From an uncultured Myxococcales bacterium (GTDB lineage: Bacteria > Myxococcota_A > Polyangia > Nannocystales > Nannocystaceae): a stretch of 44,225 nucleotides of DNA. The notes beneath the pieces are model-generated. The model had not been told where the DNA came from and did not search any database. It saw only the letters and a list, made by a program, of their open reading frames with translations. Below, piece by piece: positions 25,265-34,162 of the stretch. The position numbers were made by a program, and so were the translations under genes. The stretch is from the NCBI GenBank assembly GCA_902826865.1, contig CADEGN010000028.1:1-44225 (forward strand), in the 5' to 3' direction. Each line of letters starts with the position of its first letter. Position 1 is the stretch's first letter.

Positions 25265-26059
25265 ATGGGTGACGCGCACGAGCTCAAAGACGCCCTCGCC
25301 CGCGCGCGGGCCCGCGCTCCGCGGATCGACGTCGACGACGAGGAGTTCTCAGCGTGGGTGCGCGAGCGCCTGCCGGCCGACGACGCCGTCGACCTCGTGG
25401 CCGTCGATCTCGATGGCTTGCTGGTTGCCCACGGCTGCCTCGTGGGTGCAGCGGGTGCCCTTGCCGTGTTCGAACAGGAGCTCATGCCCGCGATCGCCCA
25501 CGCGATCGCGCGCGCCGACGTGCCGGATCCTGACGGCCTAGTGGCGACCGTTCGCGAGCTCATGCTCCTCGACGTGCCCGGCCGTCCATCTAAGTTGGCG
25601 GCGTATCGCGGGACTGGCCCGCTGCGGGCGTTCGTCCGCGTGTGTGCCGTGAGAGAAGCGCTGATGGCCAGGCGGCGTGGGCGGCGGACCATCGAGGTGC
25701 CCGACGACCAGGCCATAGCCGACATCGTCGGTCTCGACCCCGAGCTCGAGCTCATCAAAAGCGATGCGAGCCAAGCGTTTCGCCAAGCGTTCTCCGCCGC
25801 GCTCGCGCAGTTGCCCGACCGCGATCGGAACGTACTTCGCTACCACGTTGTCGACGGGCTGCGCGGCGACGAAGTGGCTACGATCTACGGCGTTCATCCT
25901 TCGAGCGTCTCTCGCTGGCTGGCGGCGGCCCGCAATCGGCTGCTCCAGTTGACGCGGGAGCGGTTGTCGCTGGAGCTTGCGTTGAACAGTGGCGAGTTCG
26001 AGAGCTTGATGCGCTTGATCGCGAGCCGAGTGGACATCAGTCTCGGTCCGTTGGGCTGA
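25265..26059 (+). CDS. Sigma-70 family factor, myxobacterial type
   Basis: 264 aa from ATG 25265. Region 2 is weakly recognisable around YRGTGPLRAFVRVCAVREAL and the basic MARRRGRR. Region 4 is clear: AALAQLPDRDRNVLRYHVVD, GLRGDEVATIYGVHPSSVS, RWLAAARNRLLQLTRERL, a typical HTH with conserved Leu-Pro-Asp-Arg-Asp start. The style matches the myxobacterial sigma-70 family I know as TIGR03001 (Sig-70_gmx1), whose genes often pair with kinase-TPR genes. The divergent partner here is the N-lobe-less kinase with a zinc finger, so signalling through protein contact rather than phosphorylation is a reasonable inference. Confidence 0.8.
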   Translation: MGDAHELKDALARARARAPRIDVDDEEFSAWVRERLPADDAVDLVAVDLDGLLVAHGCLVGAAGALAVFEQELMPAIAHAIARADVPDPDGLVATVRELMLLDVPGRPSKLAAYRGTGPLRAFVRVCAVREALMARRRGRRTIEVPDDQAIADIVGLDPELELIKSDASQAFRQAFSAALAQLPDRDRNVLRYHVVDGLRGDEVATIYGVHPSSVSRWLAAARNRLLQLTRERLSLELALNSGEFESLMRLIASRVDISLGPLG

Positions 26060-26229
26060 CCTCGAGCGCGATTTCTGAGGGTGCCGCGTTCGGTCATGTT
26101 CGAGCTCGGCGAGCTCGGGCATTCCCCCGCGCGACAGTCGAAGACTCCACCTCGCGCTTTCGCCCGCGGCCTCCCGCGGGCCAAGATCACGTACCCGAGG
26201 AAGTTGTCCCCCCTCGACCAGCGTGAGCT

Positions 26230-26544
26230 TCAGGTCTGCCGCACGTGGACCGCGAGCCATCGCGCGCCTTCGCTGGTCGCGAGCACGCGGTGGCGGGTGT
26301 GGGCGGGAAGCAACAGCCACTGGCCGGACGTCAACGATACGTGGGTCCCGCCCACCTCGAGTTCAGCGGTGCCGTGCAGGAGCACCACCCACTCGTCGCG
26401 GGGCTGATCCTGCTCGGTGTCGTCGGGCCGCGTTGAGCTGACGATGTGCTCGATGGTCGTGCCGCCGAGCCGCGCGAGCTCGACGAAGCGCTCGCCGTGG
26501 TCGGGGGCGGCGGCGTCTGGGAGGGTGCCGCGTACGGGCGTCAT
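26230..26544 (-). CDS. Small single-domain cupin protein
   Basis: 104 aa from ATG 26544. Cupin motif 1 region: EWVVLLHGTAELEVGG with preceding TEQDQPRDEW (Gln/Asp where His is common); motif 2: LTSGQWLLLPAHTRHRVLAT, with PxHxxHR-like His residues, then ARWLAVHVRQT. The fold suggests a small metal- or ligand-binding beta-barrel; the cytosolic function is unknown. It faces the sigma factor tail to tail. Part of its 3' end is duplicated at 22264-22350. Confidence 0.8.
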   Translation of the reverse strand: MTPVRGTLPDAAAPDHGERFVELARLGGTTIEHIVSSTRPDDTEQDQPRDEWVVLLHGTAELEVGGTHVSLTSGQWLLLPAHTRHRVLATSEGARWLAVHVRQT

Positions 26545-26661
26545 GCGAACAACGGTAGACCATCGCAGGGCCCGGCGTGCGCGATCTCGGGCACGAATTC
26601 GGCACCTCGCTCGTGTCGATGCCTTGAGCCGACCACGGGCTGCGGACATGATCGCCGTCCG

Positions 26662-27573
26662 ATGGCTCCCGACGACGACGACTTCATCCGGGGCCGCGAT
26701 GCCTTCGACCGGTTGGTCCGCGGCGACGCGATGATCGGGCTCATCGCCGACGTCCCCGGCACCGAGCGGGCGATGCTCGACGCGTTGTGGTCGGCGGCGG
26801 CCCGCGGATCGGCGGCGGCCTATCGCACGCTAGGCGAGTGCTACCTCGCGGCACTGCGTCCGCTCGGCGCGTTCGAGGGCGTCGATCCGTCGGACGCCGA
26901 GAATCGACCGTGGTCGTCCGAGGCGCAGGTGATCGACGACGAGGACAACCCGTCGCTACAGGCGGCGATGCGCGCGTTCGCCGAGGCGGCGCGGTGTAGC
27001 GACCGCGAGTCGCTGCTGCAGTTCGCCCGGCTGACCCGGAACTCGAGCGAGGCGAACCAGCGACATGCGCTCGGACGCCTCGAGGCGGTCGCCGATCCCA
27101 GCGGGGCCGAGCTGTACCAGCGCGGGCTGGTGTACAACTGGCTGTCGGATCTCGAGACCAGCCACCGCTGCCACGTCGAGGCCGCGGCGGCCGGCAACGC
27201 CGACGCGATGTTCGAGCTGTACGTCCTGTATGCCCAGGGGCTCGGCGTCAGGGCGGACGCGGCGACTTCGCAGCAGTGGCTCGATCGCGCCGCGGCGGCC
27301 GAGCACCCGCGCGCCCTATACAACCTCGGTGCCGCCCACGCCGCGGGCACCAACGGCCCGGTCGACATGGCCAAGGCCGCCTCGTTCTACGAGCGCGCCG
27401 CGGCGCGCGGCAACGGCCGGGCCGCGGCGATGCTGGGGGTGATGATCCTGCAGCACGAGATCGATGGCACCGCCGAGCAGGCGGCGCGCTGGCTCGACGA
27501 CGCCGATGCCTACGGCTATCCGACCTCGGACATGCTCGACGCCGTCGGGCTCGACGACCCGCGGCAGGGGTGA
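26662..27573 (+). CDS. Sel1-repeat (TPR-like) protein
   Basis: 303 aa from ATG 26662 (MAPDDDDFIRGRDAFDRLVR). Sel1-type helical repeats: ALWSAAARGSAAAYRTLGEC, AAAAGNADAMFELYVLYAQG (LGVRADAATSQQWLDRAAAA), EHPRALYNLGAAHAAGTNGP (VDMAKAASFYERAAARGNGR), AAAMLGVMILQHEIDG and AARWLDDADAYGYP. There is no signal peptide. Such proteins are protein-interaction scaffolds. It is divergent from the cupin gene, with 117 bp between. Confidence 0.8.
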   Translation: MAPDDDDFIRGRDAFDRLVRGDAMIGLIADVPGTERAMLDALWSAAARGSAAAYRTLGECYLAALRPLGAFEGVDPSDAENRPWSSEAQVIDDEDNPSLQAAMRAFAEAARCSDRESLLQFARLTRNSSEANQRHALGRLEAVADPSGAELYQRGLVYNWLSDLETSHRCHVEAAAAGNADAMFELYVLYAQGLGVRADAATSQQWLDRAAAAEHPRALYNLGAAHAAGTNGPVDMAKAASFYERAAARGNGRAAAMLGVMILQHEIDGTAEQAARWLDDADAYGYPTSDMLDAVGLDDPRQG

Positions 27574-27674
27574 CGGAACGCCTCGTGCGGGAGCGGCCAG
27601 CTCCCTCAGCGCGGCGCGGACTCGCCGTTGTTCGCACAAGAACGGCTCGTCCATGACGTCGCCGACGACGCGAG

Positions 27675-28745
27675 TTACCCCGCGAGGCAGTTTTGGTACT
27701 GCATGTTCTCGTAATCGCAGCTGTCCACCCCGATGAGCGCACCGTCACTGCAGGCGAAGTCACCGTGCAGCGTCTGGCAATCAACGAGATCGACAAACTG
27801 ATAGCCACAACTCGGGTGGGCGAGCGCATCGGCGCAGCTGGCTGCGCACCCGCTCCCGCAGCCCATGTTGTCGAACATGCTGCAGTACCCCGCACACACA
27901 TCATCGGTCTCGTCGTAGATGCAGTCGGCGAGATTCTCGATCGAGTAGATACAGTTCGCGGCGTCGGGATTCTGCATCTCGTCGCAGACCTGGCCGTTCT
28001 GGGATCGGCACAGGTGCAACGAGTCGAGGTAGATCGCACAGTAGCCGGGCAGTTCGTCTTCTTCGGCGATACAGGCCGTCACGCACCCGTCGAACGATGC
28101 GGTTTCACAGTCGGCCTCGATGGCGTCCTTGCAGTGACGCTTGCATCCCAGGTTGGATGTGCATTCCACGTACGCTCCCTGTTGCCCGGCGCAGGTCGCT
28201 TCAGGAGTCGGGTAGCCGTTCACGCATACGTAGCCGCCATCTGCCCGGCACTCGACGTAGTCGGCGTACTCGGTGTAACAGAAGCCGTCGAGCTGGACCG
28301 TTGCCTGCGCGCAGCCGAGCTTGCAGGTGAGGACGTTGCCCCAGGCGGGGGGGCACTCGGTCGCGAACTGGGCGTCGCAATCCGCTTCGCACGCGGCCTC
28401 GACCTCATCGAGGCTGCCACCGGTGCCGTAACCATCGTCGGTTCCGGCGGTGGTCGGCCCGGTGTCGGCGGTGTCGGGGCCCGAGTCCGCGGCGGAATCA
28501 CCGGTGGGGTCGCGGCCTGTCGCCCCATTGTCCGCCGAGCCGCCGCCGGTGGTGGCGGGCCCGGTAACCCAGCCGTCGCCACCGTCGGTCGGAGCGGTGT
28601 CGGTCGAACCCGTGGCGTCGCCGCCTTCCGCGTCCGTGCCAGCGGGGGCGTCGGAAGGGCAGCCGGCCGCCAGCAAGAGCAGCACACCGAGGGCCACCAC
28701 CGATCGACCAGAGAGATCAACTCTGTTTGTTGTTTCGGTGTTCAA
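27675..28745 (-). CDS. Cys-rich lipoprotein, unknown function
   Basis: 356 aa from TTG 28745 (MNTETTNRVDLSGRS), with lipobox LLLLAAGC at Cys29. A Gly/Thr/Asp linker occupies ~30-110. The C-terminal 240 residues hold about 30 Cys in recurring CxxxC patterns (ACEADCDAQFATEC, CKLGCAQATV, CKRHCKDAIEADC, CVTACIAEEDELPGYC, CAGYCSMFDNMGCGSGCAASC). I know this as a myxobacterial surface lipoprotein type without known role. An AT-rich stretch just upstream (cataaataagtaagc) is a plausible promoter. There is no Shine-Dalgarno; alternative GTG starts nearer the lipobox exist. Confidence 0.75.
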   Translation of the reverse strand: MNTETTNRVDLSGRSVVALGVLLLLAAGCPSDAPAGTDAEGGDATGSTDTAPTDGGDGWVTGPATTGGGSADNGATGRDPTGDSAADSGPDTADTGPTTAGTDDGYGTGGSLDEVEAACEADCDAQFATECPPAWGNVLTCKLGCAQATVQLDGFCYTEYADYVECRADGGYVCVNGYPTPEATCAGQQGAYVECTSNLGCKRHCKDAIEADCETASFDGCVTACIAEEDELPGYCAIYLDSLHLCRSQNGQVCDEMQNPDAANCIYSIENLADCIYDETDDVCAGYCSMFDNMGCGSGCAASCADALAHPSCGYQFVDLVDCQTLHGDFACSDGALIGVDSCDYENMQYQNCLAG

Positions 28746-29091
28746 GCTTACTTATTTATGCACATCTTATGTCGAGCGTCCAGCGAGGAACAGCACAGCG
28801 TGGTGAATCCCGCGGGACTCAAACTGGGCCGAGCGGGCGCGATCTCGCTCCCGGCGCGGCGGACCTCCGATTCGAACACAACCCACGGTCGCACATGCGC
28901 ACCTTCGACTGGGCCGCGTGACCGCGACGCGTGTGCCGCTACGACCGACCGCGCAGCGAGATCCCGGTCGCGGAAATCCAGGCCACCGGGCCGTCGCTCA
29001 CACGTCGCCGCGCCGATGGCACGTCGACCACGACTCGCGGCTCGACGATCGCCTCGACTTTAGTGGCGACGATGGGCTCTTCGGCGGTCGA
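28746..29091. other. Intergenic stretch, promoter region only
   Basis: About 345 bp between two minus-strand lipoprotein genes. The first 30 bp are AT-rich and probably promote the gene at 27675-28745. From about 29062 the sequence is shared with the flank of copy A near 19439, marking one end of the duplicated block. Nothing else recognisable. Confidence 0.5.
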
Positions 29092-30186
29092 TCAACCGGC
29101 CGGCGGAGGTTCGTACAGTACGCACGTCGACGTCGCTGCTGCAGTCACGCTGATGCCCAGATCCGGGACCATGAGATCTGCGGTCCCGTCGGCGAGATCG
29201 ATCGTGTACACCGCGGAGGTTGAGATGGAGTCGAACGGGAACGACCACATCAGCCCACCCCACTGCGCGACGCCACAACCCGTGCAGAGCTCGTCGACGG
29301 CGATGCCGACGATTGGGGTTTCCCAGAGCAAAGCGCCCGTGGCTGTGTCGAGCTCCGCGACCCAAGCGCCCACATCGCTGTCGTAGACCTGCGCGAGCAG
29401 GCGCGCCTCGCCGGTCCCACTGAGGTCGGCTAGCAACTTCGGTGGGCTAACATGGCCGACGAATTCGACCTCCATTGTGTCGAGGTCGGTGACCCGCCTC
29501 AGCGTGACCGTGTTCTCGGCGCCGGGCTCCTGCAGGAACAGGAGATAGAGCGTCTCGGCGTCGCCATCGACTGCGTCGGTGACGAACGTCAGCGAGTCCA
29601 GCACGTAACCTTCGCTGTCGGCGTCGACAAAGGCGGTCTCGGTGCAATCGAGCGAGTCCGGGTCGACCACGTAGATGTGCCGCCACCCGTCGTCATCGAC
29701 CGTCAGCAGCCACAACATGCCGCTGCGATCGACGGTGAGCCCGACCGGCTGCGCGTCGGCGCACGCCGGCCATCCGAGCGAGGTCACCTCGAGGGTTTCG
29801 GGATCGAAGCTATGCAGCCCGGGTGCGGCCGGATAGCTTTGCGACACCAGGTAGATCACGTCCAGCCCAGGGTCGTCGCAGCCGAGCTCACCTGTGGTGC
29901 CGTCGGTGCCGTCGGCCCCGCCGACCCCGACGTCGAAGAGCGACGGCGCGCCCGTGCTGCCAGCGTCGCCAGCGCTGCTCTCGGTCGTGGACGTGGTCGT
30001 GGACGTGGCCGCGCCGCTCGTACCGGCGGCCTCACCCGATTCGCTGGCGCCGATCGTGCCTGACGGGCTCGAGGTCTCGCCGCCCGAGAACACACCGACG
30101 TCGGAGACGGGGTCGCTACAGCCGAGCACAGAGGCCACGAGGATCAGCCCGGGCACGCGCTGACCCCAGGCGGGTGGGCTGGTCAT
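29092..30186 (-). CDS. Beta-propeller-like lipoprotein, copy B (intact)
   Basis: 364 aa from ATG 30186. The signal GLILVASVLGC puts the lipid Cys at 23. A Ser/Thr/Gly/Ala linker follows to ~90 (SGEAAGTSGAATSTTTSTTE). The remainder has blade-like repeats: GLHSFDPETLEVTSLGWPAC, VGLTVDRSGMLWLLTVDDDG, IYVVDPDSLDCTETAFVDAD, TVTLRRVTDLDTMEVEFVGH, AELDTATGALLWETPI and ELCTGCGVAQWGGLMWSFPF. It looks like an SMP-30/YncE-type surface propeller, ligand unknown. It is a direct-orientation duplicate of 19467-20580; the similarity runs over about 1.2 kb including ~75 bp upstream of the ATG. Confidence 0.8.
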   Translation of the reverse strand: MTSPPAWGQRVPGLILVASVLGCSDPVSDVGVFSGGETSSPSGTIGASESGEAAGTSGAATSTTTSTTESSAGDAGSTGAPSLFDVGVGGADGTDGTTGELGCDDPGLDVIYLVSQSYPAAPGLHSFDPETLEVTSLGWPACADAQPVGLTVDRSGMLWLLTVDDDGWRHIYVVDPDSLDCTETAFVDADSEGYVLDSLTFVTDAVDGDAETLYLLFLQEPGAENTVTLRRVTDLDTMEVEFVGHVSPPKLLADLSGTGEARLLAQVYDSDVGAWVAELDTATGALLWETPIVGIAVDELCTGCGVAQWGGLMWSFPFDSISTSAVYTIDLADGTADLMVPDLGISVTAAATSTCVLYEPPPAG

Positions 30187-30218
30187 AAATTGTTCAATGC
30201 GCGCCGACACCGATCGCT

Positions 30219-30530
30219 TCATCGACGACTCCCGCGCTGTTCACGCGGCCCCGAGCACGCATCAGGGTGTGTGCGCGGCGAAGCGAACAGGACACTCACG
30301 TAGTCTCTCTCACCGTCGATGCAACGCGCGACGGCCATCTCGAATGCGGGGGCGTCGACACCAGTACGCACGGCCACGGCCCGGCGCGCCAACGCGACCG
30401 CGCCGGTCGCTCGATGCTTCGCTAGCGCGATCCGAGCCAAGCAAAGGCGCGAGTGGGCGGATGTCACGGTGTGCTGCCCCGAGCGCCTTCTCGTTGATGG
30501 CGAGAGCGCTCGTGCAGGGGCTGCCCCCGT
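30219..30530 (-). pseudogene. C-terminal TPR remnant of a kinase-type protein
   Basis: Minus strand: SALAINEKALGAAHRD in one frame (the TPR signature ALAIxEKALGPEHPD), then in the next frame TSAHSRLCLARIALAKHRAT, GAVALARRAVAVRTG and VARCIDGE to a stop at 30219. The second part resembles the last helices of myxobacterial kinase-TPR proteins. A frameshift near 30465 separates the two and no upstream kinase is present. I read it as a decayed 3' tail. It lies between copy B and the beta-helix lipoprotein; the remainder of 30187-30626 shows nothing else. Confidence 0.55.
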
Positions 30531-30626
30531 TCGTCGTCGGCGCGGCCAACCAACGCACCCAGTCCGCCGGCCCCGGCCGCGATGAATGGGTGGGAGCCAG
30601 AATGCGAGCGTCGTCGATGCCGGACA

Positions 30627-32507
30627 TCACGCCGGATCTTCGCAACTGAGCGTCGCGGGTGGCAGCTCGCACCCGTGCGTTCGCACGTTGAGCAGCTCAT
30701 GAACATCGATACACGACCTCCCGGGCAGATCGTTGATCCCGCGAACGATCGCGCCGCAGGGAAACGCACCGGTCTCGGGATGCCAAAGCGGCACGTCCGT
30801 CAGTTCGCCATCGACGGTGCGATAGAGAATATTCGCACCGATATCCGCGCCATCGTCTCCGCGCGCGTGCATCGGGCTGTCCTCGGGAACAAACACCACG
30901 CACTTACCGAGCTCGAGTCCAAACCCATCGGCCGGCTCGGACAACGACCTCTGGATCCGGCCGGCATCGTCCTCGATCGGGTCGTCGATGATCGGGTAGT
31001 TAGGGGTGTTGCCGTAGGCATTCGAGGCAGCGACACTCCAGTCGATCGGGCTTGTCCCACGGATCCCGTACAGCTTGTTGCGCAGGCTGAGCACGTTGCG
31101 GATCGTTGCCCCGCATCCCAGCTCCACATCGCAGGCGAACGCGCTATCTTGCGCCATGAAAACGCCGTTGTGTTCGGCGCCGATGACCGTCGCGCCGTCG
31201 ACGCTCGCCTGCACCGTGCTGCGCAGGTCGATGCCACTGTTCGAGGAGTTCACCACCACCACGTCGCGCAGTACCACATTGCCGTTGTTTATCCAAAAAC
31301 CCGACGTGACGTCCAATGCAATCGAGCCGAGGATCTCCACCTCGGTTTCCGTGTAGATGCCGTACGCAAGGTCGGTGAAGATCGAGTTCTCAACCCGATA
31401 GCCGTTACCGAGCGCGAAACGCAGACCGTTATCCCCGGTATGCGTCGGGTACGATGGGAGCTCGATCCCGCGCGGATCATCGCGGCCGCGCGAGTTGAGG
31501 TACGCGCGACGCACAGTCGTGCCGCTTGACTCGCGCACGTAGATGCCGGAGATATGAAAATCGTAGACTTCGAGATCCTCGAGCAGGGCGCCCGGGGAGC
31601 CCCAGACGTACACACCGTGGCCGCGCGCGGGCCCGTTCGGCGATGCCACGAGCAGGCGATGGGCGCTGATCCCTAGCGCCTGACGCAGCTCGACCACCGA
31701 TCCCTCTCCACCCGAGAGCTCTGCCCCAATCGCGGTGAGGCCCGACAACTTCCAATGGGCGCACTCCGAGAGGTAGATCGCGGGCCTCGATCCATCCGAT
31801 TGCAGAATCGCTTGCCGCTCCTCGGACGGGTCGCGACCGCCACGAATCGAGATCGGCGCCGCCATCGTGCCCACGACTGCGCTGCCATCAACTCCGCAAC
31901 GAGCATCCAACAAGCCAGTCGTTCCAAGCGTGTACGGGCCCGGCAGCAACACGAGGCTGTCACCCGGCCCCAGCGATGCAACTGCGTGCGCGAGGGTTCC
32001 CCATGGGGCGCTGGGATCGTCGCCGGTGTTCGCATCGTCGCCATCTGGCGCGACATACATGCACCCGGTATTGCGTCCTGGATTGCCGTCGTCGCAATCC
32101 GCACCCATGCAATCTGCACCGACGCCATAGCCGTCGCCGTCGACATCGATGCAGTCGCGACAGGGCTCGGTGCCGGTGGTTGCGCCCGAGGCCGTCGTCG
32201 CCGAAACAGACGTGCTCCCGCCGCCCGCGTCGAGACCCGTGCTATCGCCAGACTCCGCGGTCGATCCGCTCGACAGCGTGACGCAGGTTCCATCCAACCC
32301 GGCAGACGCGAGCATGTCGTAGCGCCGCCCGGAATCGCACGAGGTGTCGAGGTAGGAGCAGAACCCGGTCGGCTCGCATCGCCCGCCGTTCCCCGCATCG
32401 CAGTCAGGATCTTCGATGCATGCATAGGCACCGGCGCGTCCAAAGCACCCCGCGGCCGTGGTCGCAAGCAGCGCTACGAAGAGGCGGCCGGCCATCTTCC
32501 CCAGCAT
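30627..32507 (-). CDS. Beta-helix lipoprotein with Ca-loop segment
   Basis: 626 aa from ATG 32507 (ATG 32495 also possible, with GGGGAAG close upstream). Signal MAGRLFVALLATTAAGC. Residues ~25-70 are Cys-rich (CIEDPDCDAGNGGRCEPTGF); a Ser/Thr linker follows, then CIDVDGDGYGVGADCMGADC, a thrombospondin-3-like calcium loop. The beta-helix domain opens with YVAPDGDDANTGDDPSAPWG and TLAHAVASLGPGDSLVLLPG, with many turns (VYDFHISGIYVRESSGTTVR, GYRVENSIFTDLAYGIYTET, SIALDVTSGFWINNGNVVLR). This is a secreted, lipid-anchored pectate-lyase-fold protein with unknown ligand, the third beta-helix relation in the window. Confidence 0.8.
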   Translation of the reverse strand: MLGKMAGRLFVALLATTAAGCFGRAGAYACIEDPDCDAGNGGRCEPTGFCSYLDTSCDSGRRYDMLASAGLDGTCVTLSSGSTAESGDSTGLDAGGGSTSVSATTASGATTGTEPCRDCIDVDGDGYGVGADCMGADCDDGNPGRNTGCMYVAPDGDDANTGDDPSAPWGTLAHAVASLGPGDSLVLLPGPYTLGTTGLLDARCGVDGSAVVGTMAAPISIRGGRDPSEERQAILQSDGSRPAIYLSECAHWKLSGLTAIGAELSGGEGSVVELRQALGISAHRLLVASPNGPARGHGVYVWGSPGALLEDLEVYDFHISGIYVRESSGTTVRRAYLNSRGRDDPRGIELPSYPTHTGDNGLRFALGNGYRVENSIFTDLAYGIYTETEVEILGSIALDVTSGFWINNGNVVLRDVVVVNSSNSGIDLRSTVQASVDGATVIGAEHNGVFMAQDSAFACDVELGCGATIRNVLSLRNKLYGIRGTSPIDWSVAASNAYGNTPNYPIIDDPIEDDAGRIQRSLSEPADGFGLELGKCVVFVPEDSPMHARGDDGADIGANILYRTVDGELTDVPLWHPETGAFPCGAIVRGINDLPGRSCIDVHELLNVRTHGCELPPATLSCEDPA

Positions 32508-32628
32508 CGCAGAGCCCGGTGATCTCCGCCAAGCGCGGAATCGGCATCGTCCAAGGGCTCGACCGGACCGTTCCACCGAAGCGGACGGCGCAGGTTCGCC
32601 AGGTGTGCCACGGCACAGCGGAGGCAAC

Positions 32629-33981
32629 TCATCCCGCCGGCGGAGGGACGCAGCCCGTGGTGTTCTGGACGGCGTATCCCGTCATGTCCGAGTAGGTATA
32701 GGGCCCGCTAAGTCCGGCGTAACTCTCCTCGACGGCCATCGCACCTGGGTCGATGCGATAGGCGACTCCCGGCGTCTGATTGACGGCCCAGACCTTGTTC
32801 TGCGGATCGACGCTGATCCCCTTGATCTCGCCGCCCGACAACGGGATGAGCGAGCTGAGGCTTAGCGTCGCCGGATCGATCGCGTACACGCCGATCGGGC
32901 CGTTGATACCCCCCTGCGTGCCGGTGCCGACCCAGATGCGGCCATCTTCGCTTTGCATGAGTCCCGACTGGCTCCGAAATCCCGAGACCACGTCCCAGGT
33001 GCCCGTCGCGACGTTGTAGCGCGCCGCGCCAACGCTGCCGAACGACGAGACCCATGGGTTGCCGTCGCGATCCACCGTGATGCCGTAACTCGTGATGGAA
33101 TCGGGGATGTCGATCAGATCGTAGTCGAGGCTGACTGCGTCGACGCGGACCATCTTCGGAACCCCTGCGATCGACGCTGGCGAGCCATTGGGGATCACGA
33201 AGAAGTTCCCAGCGGCATCCACCGCTCCGCCATAACCCGCGAGGTCGAGGCCGGCGAAATCCTCGACCACGATCGTCTCTTCGATGGCGCCGGTGGCACC
33301 GTCGAGCAAGAGCACATGGATCGGCCCCGGTGTCGGCGGCCCGTCGAAGTTGCCCCCCGAAGTCCAGACTTTCTCGCCGCCGAGGCATGTCCATGCGACT
33401 GGCCGATTGCTTTGGTAGTCGAGGGGCGTAAACCACGCCAGGCATTCATCCTCGCCCCATGGGAGCACATCGCCGGCGCCCGAGGACGTCGTGACGATGC
33501 CATCGCCGTTCGCATCCGTGCAGTCCGTGGCGTTCGCCCAGATCTTCACGACACCACCGTTGCGATTGGCAACCGCCACGGCTCGCCCAGTAATGGTCAC
33601 CGATGTGCGCGACGGATCACCCGACAGCGGATGAGTTCGGTAGCGGCCTTCCTCGACCATCGTGACCGTGTTGATCTTCGACACGGTGTTTTCCGGGCTG
33701 TTCGCCACCCAAATGTATGCGACCGGACTCGCGTTCGTGCAGTCGCAATCGCTGACGACGCCACCCTCCTCGCCGGCCGATGCACCGCCACCGACGTCGA
33801 GTTTGATCCCGCCACCGGTCGCGCCATGGTCCTCTGCGGCGGGGCTCGAGCCCTGGCCACTGGCGCTCTCGAGCGCTCCGTCTGCACCCTCGATCCCGCC
33901 GAACGGGTCGTCGGATCTGGAATCCCCCCCGCATCCCGAGCAGAGGATGGAAAGCGCGAGGGTTAGCGTCGTCCTCCGCAT
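32629..33981 (-). CDS. Beta-propeller (Vgb/NHL-like) lipoprotein
   Basis: 450 aa from ATG 33981 (MRRTTLTLALSILCSGC, lipid Cys17). After a Gly/Ser linker there are repeated propeller blades: YIWVANSPENTVSKINTVTM, VEEGRYRTHPLSGDPSRTSV, GRAVAVANRNGGVVKIWANA, DRDGNPWVSSFGSVGAARYN, DGRIWVGTGTQGGINGPIGV, YAIDPATLSLSSLIPLSGGE and DPQNKVWAVNQTPGVAYRID. The style matches streptogramin-lyase/NHL-type surface propellers; the enzymatic His of Vgb is not evident. It is 121 bp from the beta-helix lipoprotein, same strand, possibly one transcript. Confidence 0.8.
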   Translation of the reverse strand: MRRTTLTLALSILCSGCGGDSRSDDPFGGIEGADGALESASGQGSSPAAEDHGATGGGIKLDVGGGASAGEEGGVVSDCDCTNASPVAYIWVANSPENTVSKINTVTMVEEGRYRTHPLSGDPSRTSVTITGRAVAVANRNGGVVKIWANATDCTDANGDGIVTTSSGAGDVLPWGEDECLAWFTPLDYQSNRPVAWTCLGGEKVWTSGGNFDGPPTPGPIHVLLLDGATGAIEETIVVEDFAGLDLAGYGGAVDAAGNFFVIPNGSPASIAGVPKMVRVDAVSLDYDLIDIPDSITSYGITVDRDGNPWVSSFGSVGAARYNVATGTWDVVSGFRSQSGLMQSEDGRIWVGTGTQGGINGPIGVYAIDPATLSLSSLIPLSGGEIKGISVDPQNKVWAVNQTPGVAYRIDPGAMAVEESYAGLSGPYTYSDMTGYAVQNTTGCVPPPAG

Positions 33982-34162
33982 ACGCGAGCTGCGGCCGATT
34001 GCGGGCATTGGAGAGACTCCCAAGGCCTACTTGGCCGCCACGTCGCGATGTTGTGCCGCGCGGGCCGGCGATGTTTCCCCGCGTAGTTCGAAGCGTGAGG
34101 ACGGGCGGCGGACAACCGCCTGCCCGCCGCTCAAAGGCCGCCCTTGTCCGGCGGTCACTCCC

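Noticed and set aside
30582..31529. Long + strand frame opposite the beta-helix lipoprotein
   Set aside because: It is the antisense shadow of a clear gene (30627-32507); Arg/Val/Ile composition and no domain.
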